From the NCBI GenBank assembly GCA_964035575.1, contig OZ037908.1:930001-994000 (forward strand): a stretch of 64,000 nucleotides of DNA, read 5' to 3'. Within the stretch, counting starts at the first letter, position 1. Each line of letters starts with the position of its first letter. The notes below the pieces were generated by a model. The model was not told the origin of the DNA, made no database searches, and was given only the letters and a program-made list of their open reading frames with translations. Made by a program: the position numbers and the translations under genes. Positions 56,054 through 64,000 of the stretch are shown here, in pieces. Origin of the DNA: Rhynchopus sp. YZ270_cl-10 (lineage: Eukaryota > Euglenozoa > Diplonemea > Diplonemida > Diplonemidae).

Positions 56054-56253
56054 NNNNNNNNNNNNNNNNNNNNNNNNNNNNNNNNNNNNNNNNNNNNNNN
56101 NNNNNNNNNNNNNNNNNNNNNNNNNNNNNNNNNNNNNNNNNNNNNNNNNNNNNNNNNNNNNNNNNNNNNNNNNNNNNNNNNNNNNNNNNNNNNNNNNNNN
56201 NNNNNNNNNNNNNNNNNNNNNNNNNNNNNNNNNNNNNNNNNNNNNNNNNNNNN
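56054..56253. other. Assembly gap, 200 N
   Basis: Exactly 200 N between GTGTGTTTGTGTGT and GTGTCTTGCG, so probably an unresolved TG microsatellite with a placeholder length. All translations across it are meaningless. Confidence 0.99.
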
Positions 56254-57973
56254 GTGTCTTGCGCGCACAAAAGCAAAAAAATACCCCTTTTTCGTGTATC
56301 AATCTGCCAAGCTCGTATTATGTGGGTCACACCGGGGTTTTTTTATTGAGAACGATCGTGTGGTGATGCAAAAGGGGGTGCCTAAGCAGTAAGGGATGAT
56401 GTAGCTGTGAGGTTCATCACCAATCTTTTCTTTTTTTCAGATGTAATACCACGAAATGTATGTAGGACTGCGTGGTTGGGGGACAACCCACGGTGCACCG
56501 GATCGGGTGCCAAAGGTACACTGTTCGCGAGGGGGTTATATATTTCAAGTCGTTGTTGTTTTTTTTTTTACTTTTTGCGTCAGTATTTGTTCTGATACGT
56601 GCTTTGTTCATCCCTAAGTTACCCCCATTTTGTCTTTTCGTTCGTGTTTTTTTTTTTCTTTTTTGTTGCAGCTCTATTTTCTTTCTTCGGAAGAATATTG
56701 AACATGAAATGCGTTGTGTGTAGCATTCTCATCTCCCGAGTTTTTCTTTTTTTGTATATTTTTCTTTTTTTTGAAAATATTTTCAGCTGTACATCTCAAA
56801 ATAAAATAAAGCTTTCGCCGGTCTCCTCTCTTCTCCTCTCTCTCACTCTTCTTATTCCCCTTCAAAAAGGTCCCTAAAAAAAAACGGATTCTTTTTCGGT
56901 GCCTGCGCCCAGCATACGTTCTTCCACGGTTGCTTTTAAAATAGTGGGGTTTAAAAGGATGATTTTATTGCACAGAGCTGCTTATTTTCATCAACCTTTT
57001 TTTTTTCTCCCTTCTTCTTTTTTTGACAGATCTGCGAGCCACAAGAGGGCACTCCGTCTTTCATTGTTTGCTGTGCCCTGCGTCCGCCGTTGAACGGTGA
57101 GGCGTTTTGGACTTTCAACTTCTTTTTTTTCCACATCAGTTCGCGTATTGGCTTGGTGGATGTCGTTATTTTATTTTTTGTTCCTTCTTTTTTGTGTACT
57201 ATCCACTTATTTAATTGCTGATTTTTCCACATTTCTTTTTTTATTTTTATACAACGACCCCTCAGGGTCGTCTGCTGTGACTCAGGCCCTCCCCTCCCCT
57301 ACGACTGATGAATAAACCAAAGAAATAATCAGAGTAAGGCCTTCTCTCCCTCTCTTGGCAACATCCCGCCATTCGGAACTACCCAAAAAACTGATTGAAC
57401 ACACAACACACTCTCCCTTTTTTTTCCTTTTCTTTTTTTTTCCAAATATTTTTTTTCGTGCGTTCATCCGCGAGACGATGATTGTACAGTGGGCCAACTC
57501 TAGAAGTTGTGCCTGCATCAAAACTTCACCCTTTAAAAAAAAAAAATTCGCTCATTGTTCAGTTTCCTTTTCTTTTTATTTTTGTGTATGAGTGTAACAA
57601 CTTCCTCTCCCCTCTCCACACAACTTGCCTCTCTTCCCCCTCTTTGGTGGCAGATCTATAAAAAAACACGGGTTTGAGGAGAAATCTTATGTTTTCCAAG
57701 ACTTCCTCTTTTGATTTTTGAAAAAAAAGATTTCAATCTTCTCTTTTTTCAAGAAAAGACTTTTTTTTGGGATCTGAAAAATCCAAGCAAGATGAAGTCT
57801 TTCTCCAACCCGTGGAAAAAACAAAAACAAAAAAACGTAGTGAAGACTGTCAATGAATGGCAACAACACTACAACCGACATATATCAAGAAAAAAAAAGA
57901 CACCCTCGCTTTTGCAGAAATTCACCCCTTCCTCCCGATAACAGGGCTATTTTCTGCTACGTTCTGCTATTTT
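56254..57973. other. AT-rich spacer with H4 and H5 modules, no gene recognised
   Basis: H4 at 56452-56552 (GTAGGACTGCGTGGTTGGGG, GCCAAAGGTACACTGTTCGC, TATTTCAAGTC) and an H5-like GCGTCCGCCGTTGAACGGTG with GGCGTTTTGGACTTTCAACT at about 57080. The rest is homopolymer-rich. Confidence 0.45.
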
Positions 57974-58200
57974 CTCCTTCGATGTCGGCTCTTACTAGCC
58001 TAGACAAGCAGAATTGTCTAAGGCCCTCGGGCCAGCGTATGTCGACAGCAATATGGGGTAGTACGAGAAGGAACTCCCATTTTCCTAGTCCCCTGGTATC
58101 TACAGTTTGTCCGATCGGACAGTGCCGTGATGCTACCACTGGATGGATTATGGCTGAACGCCTCTAAGCCAGAACCCAGTCTAGAGATAAGACCTAGCAC
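57974..58200 (+). rRNA. Fragment of large-subunit rRNA 3' region, rearranged
   Basis: CCTTCGATGTCGGCTCT and AAGCAGAATT match the universally conserved end of LSU domain V. AGTACGAGA matches the start of the sarcin-ricin loop, and GGATTATGGCTGAACGCCTC with TAAGCCAGAA matches the conserved 3' terminal part. The order is correct, but the stretch that should lie between GCAGAATT and the sarcin-ricin loop (the conserved segment with GTTCACCC and the following A-site helices) is missing, and the loop reads AGTACGAGAAGGAAC with an extra base. It is therefore most likely a relic, although fragmented LSU rRNAs are known in Euglenozoa. No other rDNA is visible around it. Confidence 0.8.
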
Positions 58201-58395
58201 ATTAAACTTTTTATTGTATTTTTTAAAATCCTTTTCAATGCATCACACATCACTCTACAGCAGCCCCTCCCCCCCCCATTTCCCCCCCCCCCCTTTTTTT
58301 TTCGTGTAGCTCCTTTGTTACGGTGGGTTGGGGGACGACATCTCCATCCCCGATTTTATTCTCTCTTTTTTTTGAAAAACCACAAAAAAAAAAAA

Positions 58396-60663
58396 ATGGT
58401 TCCCAAAGCAAGAAAGCCGGTGTTAAAAGCTGCTGCGACTCGACAGAACCATCCACCTCCCCCTCCTCCTCCTCCACCGCCACCACCACCACCGCCGCCG
58501 CCGCCACCGGCTTCTGCTGAAGCTTCTGTTATTGTCGTGCCTTCTGCGAGCCCTACGCCAGAACCACCAGCTCCGAGAGTTGAGACACCAGAGCCTACTG
58601 AATTGGTCAAAATCGAGCAAAAAGAGGTGAAGACAGAACCCTCCGTCAAACCTGAAGTAACAGAAGCCAAAGAAGCAACAGAAGTAAAAGACGTCAAAGA
58701 CGAACCCAAAAAAGATCCATCATCAGACCTGGCAGATCTACTCCCAGCCGCAACTCTGCTCCCCTTAGGTACCCTAGACAATGTCGAGCTTCCAGAGTCT
58801 TCAATCTGTATGTGCCGGATACGCAATACTCTGGTCGGCATCGAAAGGCTCATCCCACAACGTGGTAGGGCAAAGGCGAAGAAGGGGATGAAGATTGCAA
58901 ATCGAGTTGAAGCGCGGTGTGGGTTTGATTTATGCGCGTTGCATGGTCTCGGTGCTTTAAGTGAGGAGAAGAGAAAGGAGTTTGAGGCCCTCCGCGAGGC
59001 AGCGACGCAGAAGGAGGCGTTCACTCCTGCATCTACGTTTTTTGAGGATAATTGGATTGTTCAAAATGACGATGAGGATGTCAGCCAGACACTCTCCCCT
59101 GAACGTATCATACCCTTAGAGGATGAGAAGGAGGGGGGTAGAAAAAGGAAGGCCGAAGGTGATGAAGGATCTCATAAAAAACGACGGTATTCGGAGCCAG
59201 ATTCTATTCTGGCGTTGGAACGGCATGTAGGGGAGGAGGTGCTGCTGTATACCGATGAATGTGTTGCGTCCCTTCCAGATCCTTGTGTACCACCTGACAT
59301 GCTGTTTCGGCATGACGAAGCCGGTCTCGCAAAGGTTGCCTCTATTTCAAACAAAACGGTGCTCCTCATAGTGGAGTTGCGCTCCGCAGATTTGAGGACT
59401 GCATGCTACATTGGTCGCGGTGTGATGGGAGGGCCGTATTGTATGAGCTCAGGGGTTGAAACATTGTGTGTTACCTTTTCATCGCGTCTGGAGTTGTTGC
59501 TTAAGGTGCATCGGTGTTTGGCGGGTCTAAGGGGAAAGGGAAATGCGGTGTGGATATGCTTGGTAACGCATGCGAGTAGTAGTGGACAAACCTTTTCGTG
59601 CACGCCGAAGGAGATTATTCGGGACTCCTCGTTGGTGGAAGAAAACATTTCGACTGCGGAGGAGTTTTGCTCTGTTGCGGATTTTTGCAAAATCATTTCT
59701 GATACCATTCCTGCGGAGGAGGTGATTGGCGTGCACCTCTCTGCGTGCACGTCAATGAGGTTCCGCAAAAAGCAGCATGACACCTTTCCGGTCGCCTCAA
59801 ACTGGTATGATACAAATCGGTTGTGTTTAACCGGATATTCCAATGCCCTGCACACTACCGATGGGTGTTTCATCGCTGCCTCACTGGCTTCTCTTATCGC
59901 AGCGCAAAAGGTGCGGTGTGATAAAGGGTATGCAGAAATCTTTCAGATTTTCAAGCAAATTCTTGCAAAAGACGTTGCAGAAGGCTGCAGCATGACTATG
60001 GTCACCCCAGGAACCCGACCCCGCCCTGAAGGCCGCGCTGTCTCTCACAAAACCCGCGCCGCAAAACTCGCTCATAACAACCAAAGGGCGCGCACCGACG
60101 TTCTCATTTACCTTGCTCATGACGTTTGTAGGGTGATACGCAACATAGTGGTAGCACTCCAACACGCAGTCTCCATCCGGACAGACACCGGAGGCTCGGT
60201 TATCACCATCAAGGAGCTTTCCAAAGAGGAGGACATCCCTGCCACGATCCTCGCAAACTATAAAAACGCTAAGTCAGAAGGGCAGGTCTTGATGCTTGCG
60301 AGCGGGGGAGGGGTCGCAGGGGCGGCACTGAATGAGTTGACGTCAGAGCTAGAGGCAGCGGGGTATCCCGAGAGGTTTGTTATGTTAGGTGCAGGATCGC
60401 CACTGCATGCGTGGGTACTGCCACATGCTTGTACAAGGTGCTGTGAGGAGAGTGGAGTGTCGTCTCCTCCACCAGCCATTAACTATCAACAGCCGCGGGA
60501 CCAGACAGGGCTCTCCTGTGAAGGAAGCTGTACCTGCGCGGGGAGGCATGCGCTGCTCTTTGGGTCGCTGCTCTGGTCGCTGCTTCTGCTCTGCGGGGAA
60601 GGGTGGTCGTTGCAAGAAGTGCAGGAGGAGCTGTGCATCAATGCTCCAGGGTTTGTTATTTAA
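58396..60663 (+). CDS. Large protein of unknown function, Pro-tract and NLS-like region
   Basis: 755 residues from ATG 58396; the frame is open upstream, but that part is T-rich and repeat-like. A 19-Pro run (20-38), then a long acidic/Glu-Lys-Val linker, then a Cys-containing block (ICMCRIRNTLVGIERL, VEARCGFDLCALHGLGALSE). RKRKAEGDEGSHKKRR at about 250-265 looks like a bipartite nuclear localisation signal. The rest (280-660) is a globular, mixed alpha/beta region I do not recognise (LHTTDGCFIAASLASLIAAQ; DVLIYLAHDVCRVIRNIVVA). The end is Cys-rich (HACTRCC, SCEGSCTCAG) with a hydrophobic LLFGSLLWSLLLL. In the last 250 nt another frame also gives a Cys-rich peptide, so a frame change or spliced end is possible. 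Role unknown; nuclear location inferred. Confidence 0.7.
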   Translation: MVPKARKPVLKAAATRQNHPPPPPPPPPPPPPPPPPPPASAEASVIVVPSASPTPEPPAPRVETPEPTELVKIEQKEVKTEPSVKPEVTEAKEATEVKDVKDEPKKDPSSDLADLLPAATLLPLGTLDNVELPESSICMCRIRNTLVGIERLIPQRGRAKAKKGMKIANRVEARCGFDLCALHGLGALSEEKRKEFEALREAATQKEAFTPASTFFEDNWIVQNDDEDVSQTLSPERIIPLEDEKEGGRKRKAEGDEGSHKKRRYSEPDSILALERHVGEEVLLYTDECVASLPDPCVPPDMLFRHDEAGLAKVASISNKTVLLIVELRSADLRTACYIGRGVMGGPYCMSSGVETLCVTFSSRLELLLKVHRCLAGLRGKGNAVWICLVTHASSSGQTFSCTPKEIIRDSSLVEENISTAEEFCSVADFCKIISDTIPAEEVIGVHLSACTSMRFRKKQHDTFPVASNWYDTNRLCLTGYSNALHTTDGCFIAASLASLIAAQKVRCDKGYAEIFQIFKQILAKDVAEGCSMTMVTPGTRPRPEGRAVSHKTRAAKLAHNNQRARTDVLIYLAHDVCRVIRNIVVALQHAVSIRTDTGGSVITIKELSKEEDIPATILANYKNAKSEGQVLMLASGGGVAGAALNELTSELEAAGYPERFVMLGAGSPLHAWVLPHACTRCCEESGVSSPPPAINYQQPRDQTGLSCEGSCTCAGRHALLFGSLLWSLLLLCGEGWSLQEVQEELCINAPGFVI

Positions 60664-61168
60664 GGTTCAACCACGTTGTCAATGGCATAGTATGCCATGT
60701 TAGTAAAGTATTTTGACAATGTAAAGCATGTCTAGATGATCTGCAGAACTGCTTGTCAAAGTGTGTTTGTTATGTCATGAGGAGTCGTGGGGGAGGGAGG
60801 GGATGAGGGGAGGGGAGGTTAAAAGAAGTCTTGTGCTCAAATCGTATTTCGCGTTCATGAGCAAAAAGAAGAAGATTATTTTTTTGTGCTGTTTTTTTTT
60901 CGGTGGTGTGTGTTGTGTATCTTAGAGGGTGGGGGGACGCAGTAGCGGGTTTTTGTACATAATGGGGGAGGGGAGAGGGGAGAGGGGAGGAGCTAGGTTG
61001 TATTATAGGTGCTCAGCCCCGACCGAATACTGTATTATTCGTAGTATACGATTGCCGTATTATACGGTAGTATACGGTATTATACAGAATAAAACAGAAT
61101 TATACGGTGTTATACGGTGCTTCTGGGGATCGAATACCTAATTTTACGACCTAGGGGGGGGGGGGGGG
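60664..61168. other. Spacer with TATACGG inverted words
   Basis: G-rich spacer. 61020-61125 carries clustered TATACGG/CCGTATA words in both orientations (for example GTATACGGTATTATACAG), giving a palindrome cluster like the GATCGTA arrays but with another word. A G-run of about 16 closes it. Confidence 0.5.
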
Positions 61169-62733
61169 TAGGGGCCGCAGTCCCCTAAGGAAATTGTGTA
61201 ACAATAATTCATTTTGCCACTTTTTGGCGTATAGTGGCCACAACCTGCAGAGAACCACCCCAGAATAGGTCAGAAACACCCTGTGAGTCAAAATTGGGTG
61301 AAAATTCGACTCTAGAATGTGAAAAAATGGGAAAAAATAGCAAAAAACTGGCTTTTTGGGGGTTTTGGCCATTTTGGCCAAAACCCCGATTTTTCATGAA
61401 AAAACATGAAAAAACACCAAATTCGATGTTTCAGAGAGTCATTTGAGACCTATTTTGCCCCAAAAATGTGCTTGGAGTCCATTCTCGCCTGTTTTTCACA
61501 TTTTTACGCCTTTTCTTTGGTGAATTTGGCCAAAATTTGGTCAAAATGACCCCCTGTCCACCCCCTGTCTACCCCCTGTCCAAGGCCAGGATTTTTCCCC
61601 TGGCCATCACATAAAGTAGGGTATGGTGCAAATTTTGGTATGTACCCCCCCAAAAAATGGTCTGCGGACCCAACGGAACCGTTTTTTTACCCTTTGGAGG
61701 ACTCAGAAGCACTAGAAATGGGGAAAATGAGTGAAAAATTGCCCTCCCCCCCCAGAGAGGGGGGTAGGGGCGGTTTTTGGGCTAAAAAATGCCAAATTAG
61801 GGCCGCCAGAGGCCTCTTGGGGTCACTCTCCTGTGGAAATCGTACTCCTAGGGGTCCTGTGGGCCTGATTTCGACGAGCTGCACCCTTTTGGGCCCCTCG
61901 AACCGATCTTGGTTTGAAATATTGAGTCGAATATGACCCCTGGACAGGGGGTAGACAGGGGTCATTTTGACCTCAAAACACCAAAAAACGGCCAAAAAAA
62001 GTACCTAAAGTGTCCAAAACAGGTCGGAATAGACTCACGGGACATCCCTGGGGTAGTTTTGTGTCCAAGCAGCTGTCATGATGTCGGAATTTTACAATTT
62101 TTTTGAAAATTTGGTCAAAAATGGTCATTTGTCCCAAAATGGCCCAAATGGCCGATTTGTGCTTTATTTTCCATTTTTTTGGTGTTTCTGGTAATCAGTC
62201 ACCCCAAAAAAAGGACACATTTTTGCCATACCATACATATTTGTTCGGTTCCTCCCATTTTTTGTGCAATTTTTCGTGTTTTTTGCATTTTTTTTGACCA
62301 AAACTTAGTAAAACTTAGTAAAACTTAGTGAAACTTAGGCAAAACTTAGTGAAACTTAGTGAAAATTTGCTGAAAATAACCCCAACAAAACCATTTCTTG
62401 AGCGGAATACCCCCCTGTATGGGTAATTGTGGTTGAAAATAGGTGCCTAGAACATGTTCTGAGTGGTTTTGGGGGTGAAATAGCCCCAAATACCCCCACA
62501 AAGCAAAAAATGTGCCAAAATTGGCCATTTTGCCCCAAATGGCCAAAAGGGCTGAAAATCCTATTTTTTCACACTTTTTTCACTTTCTGAGGTGCCAAAC
62601 CATGAAATTCTGGGTCACACTGCCCCGGAAACCTATTTTGGGTGTCAGACACACCCTGAGGTGCCCACTAGATGCCCAAAAAATGACGAAATAATTATTG
62701 TTACATAATTTCCTTAGGGGACTGCGGCCCCTA
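61169..62733. mobile_element. TIR element, about 1.6 kb
   Basis: The left end TAGGGGCCGCAGTCCCCTAA followed by GGAAATTGTGTAACAATAAT is inversely repeated at 62680-62733. G-runs flank it on both outer sides. The interior is rich in CCAAAA and GGTCAAAA words with no credible protein. Repeated CCCCTGTC.ACCCCCTGTC words lie at about 61552-61585 and inversely at 61935-61960. Non-autonomous DNA transposon, superfamily unknown. Confidence 0.85.
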
Positions 62734-63312
62734 GGGGGGGGGGGGGGGGGAGTAGGGGGCACAGCCCTTAAGGAAATCCTTAAGGACCCTCTGTAACGCT
62801 CGTGTTTTTTCAAGAATTTTTTGAAAAAAAGTCATAAAACCCACCAAGGTGGGTCTACCTGGTCCCAAAGTGGCCTAAAATTCGTCGATTCTGCCCAATG
62901 AAACCCCAAACAACCAAAACTGAGCGTTTATTTTCGAAAAAAAATCACTTTTTTTCGAAAAAACGGCTCCGAAAATAGTAAGATTTTAGTAAGATTTCCT
63001 CTAGGAATGTAACGCTTTCAAAAAAATGGATCCGGGAGCACAGTTTTTCTTCTAAGGTGCCGAAAACCACCCCACGTCCCCTCCGGTGAGGTCCGGCAGT
63101 GGAAATATGTGGGTTTCGAAGCTTTTGGGCGTCCAGATTGGGGCCCGAGCGTGTATTTGAGTGGATGAGACAGAAAAGGGGGCAGTTTTTACCTCGTTTT
63201 TTAGGCCTTTTCGTCACTCCAAAACCCAAAAATCGCCCACAAAACGTCCATAGAAGGCACCAATACCCCCGGGGTTGATCTTAGATACCTTATGGGGGTT
63301 GAAAAATCGTAT
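62734..63312. other. Spacer, likely relic of a related TIR element
   Basis: GTAGGGGGCACAGCCCTTAA and GGAAATCC at 62752-62790 resemble the TIR of the neighbouring element. The rest is CCAAAA-rich like its interior. No matching right end is found and no gene is seen. Confidence 0.45.
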
Positions 63313-63831
63313 TTACAACCATTTTCTGGTCGATTTTGGTGCCCGGAGGTCCAAATAGAAGGTGTGTAACGAAGGCTTAGTTTTCCCTGCTTCGACTACC
63401 TCTGTCTGCCTGCCGGTGGATGTGCTCCAGATGGAGTTCCTCTTGCCACCGTACGAAAGGATAGATCCATCAGGAGCCACCACCACAGAGTCGCCTAAGA
63501 GTCCTTCGAAACCTGGTGTCTCCTTCCCGGTCGTCATGTTCCACACTCGAACGGTCCCGTCGTAGTCGGAGCATGAAACCACGTGGCATCCATCTGGTGA
63601 CACCGCCGCTGCATTCACATAAGAAGTATGCCCTTGCAACACCGTCACCTCCTTCCCAGTCGAAATGCTCCAAACGTGCACATTGCCGCTCTCAGATCCA
63701 GCAACCACGTGACATCCATCGGGAGTGACTGCCACTGCATACAACTCAGCGTCGGCATGGAACACCATCACCTCTGCCCCAGTGGAGAGGTTCCAAAGCT
63801 GTGCGGTTGTGTAACGGTTGGACCCTCCCGG
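63313..63831 (-). CDS. WD40-repeat protein, last exon (5' part outside window)
   Basis: 173 codons on the minus strand with WD40 blades: TTAQLWNLSTGAEV, AVAVTPDGCHVVAGSESGNV HVWSISTG, AAAVSPDGCHVVSCSDYDG TVRVWNMTTG, VVVAPDGSILSYGGKRN. The exon is open in phase 0 back to 63831, where a TTTTAG acceptor follows a T-rich stretch. No donor is visible before the window ends, so the remaining blades and start lie beyond 64000. The C-terminus after the fourth blade (LHTFYLDLRAPKSTRKWL) reads into repeat-like DNA and may be altered. WD40 propellers act as protein scaffolds; the specific role is unknown. Confidence 0.8.
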   Translation of the reverse strand, partial: PGGSNRYTTAQLWNLSTGAEVMVFHADAELYAVAVTPDGCHVVAGSESGNVHVWSISTGKEVTVLQGHTSYVNAAAVSPDGCHVVSCSDYDGTVRVWNMTTGKETPGFEGLLGDSVVVAPDGSILSYGGKRNSIWSTSTGRQTEVVEAGKTKPSLHTFYLDLRAPKSTRKWL

Positions 63832-64000
63832 CTAAAATGTGGTTTTTGTGTATAAAAAAAATTCAATATTTTCAGCGAAGACATTGAAAAAACTGGACTT
63901 TTGGCCCCAAAACCCCCCAGAAATCACTCTGTGCACACATCTGACTGGAAAACCCCACTTTTCCTCTTGTTTTGGACTATTTTAAATTTTTGAATTTCTT
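63832..64000 (-). other. Part of an intron of the WD40 gene
   Basis: On the minus strand this ends in ACATTTTAG before the WD40 exon. It is AT-rich with no in-frame continuation. No GTATG donor lies inside, so the intron extends past the window edge. Confidence 0.5.

Noticed and set aside
55697-56392. Several frames running through the N block
   Set aside because: They exist only because unknown bases were translated; the gap has no sequence.
61640-61995. About 100-residue frames on both strands inside the TIR element
   Set aside because: Compositionally driven by CCAAAA/GGGG words, no domain features; not a transposase.

Overview
The window looks like nuclear DNA of a flagellated unicellular eukaryote. 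Its protein genes are islands of higher GC in long AT-rich, homopolymer- and microsatellite-rich spacers crowded with small inverted-repeat elements. One gene is CFAP300, a dynein-arm assembly factor, which implies motile cilia. Several traits fit Euglenozoa, and a diplonemid-like organism is my best guess (inference, not proven): a tyrosine-recombinase retrotransposon with the gag, recombinase, RT-RNase H order known from trypanosomatid VIPER; a BspA-type leucine-rich-repeat protein; mostly intronless genes; and CACAG-type acceptor sites just upstream of many start codons, as expected for spliced-leader trans-splicing. No spliced-leader gene was recognised. A 200-N assembly gap lies at 56054-56253.

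Layout. 3-4875: a five-exon CPA1/SOS1-type Na+/H+ antiporter with a cyclic-nucleotide-binding-like region and a SHOCT domain; its 5' end lies outside the window. 5268-8011: a terminal-inverted-repeat (TIR) element full of GATCGTA palindromes. 8749-9708: a LINE 3' piece. 9788-14693: a structurally whole tyrosine-recombinase retrotransposon. 16983-18152: a ubiquitin-like plus BspA LRR protein. 19009-19794: CFAP300. 21408-55398: a lineage-specific family of seven same-strand genes built on an unassigned PH-like module, interrupted by repeats, a second, broken tyrosine-recombinase element (about 35627-38131) inside a TG-microsatellite/375-bp repeat array, and a spliced Cys-rich/Pro-Gln-repeat protein gene (40183-41862). 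57974-58200: a rearranged piece of the 3' end of the large-subunit rRNA. 58396-60663: a large unknown protein with a nuclear-localisation-like region. 61169-62733: another TIR element. 63313-63831: last exon of a minus-strand WD40 gene that continues beyond the window.

The most striking content is the seven-gene family. Three small single-module members (21408, 25133, 31003) and four large ones share a core ending in the signature D(K/Q)LRMLCM..P.SL.PWG and a conserved tail. The large genes amplify the module in tandem (three and five copies) or add PDZ, SHOCT and SH3-like domains. The large genes sit in segmental duplications that carry their 5' and 3' flanks along, and a 145-bp TIR element is present in one duplicate and absent at the matching site of another. 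The antiporter at the left edge has the same kind of SHOCT domain.

A second theme is the spacers. They hold at least six families of short hairpins, most followed by a CAACTT- or AAATTTT-like stretch and a T-run, scattered downstream of and between genes, plus many TIR elements of 65 bp to 2.7 kb, some nested. They may be small-RNA genes, SINE-like elements or 3'-end structures; the sequence alone does not decide.
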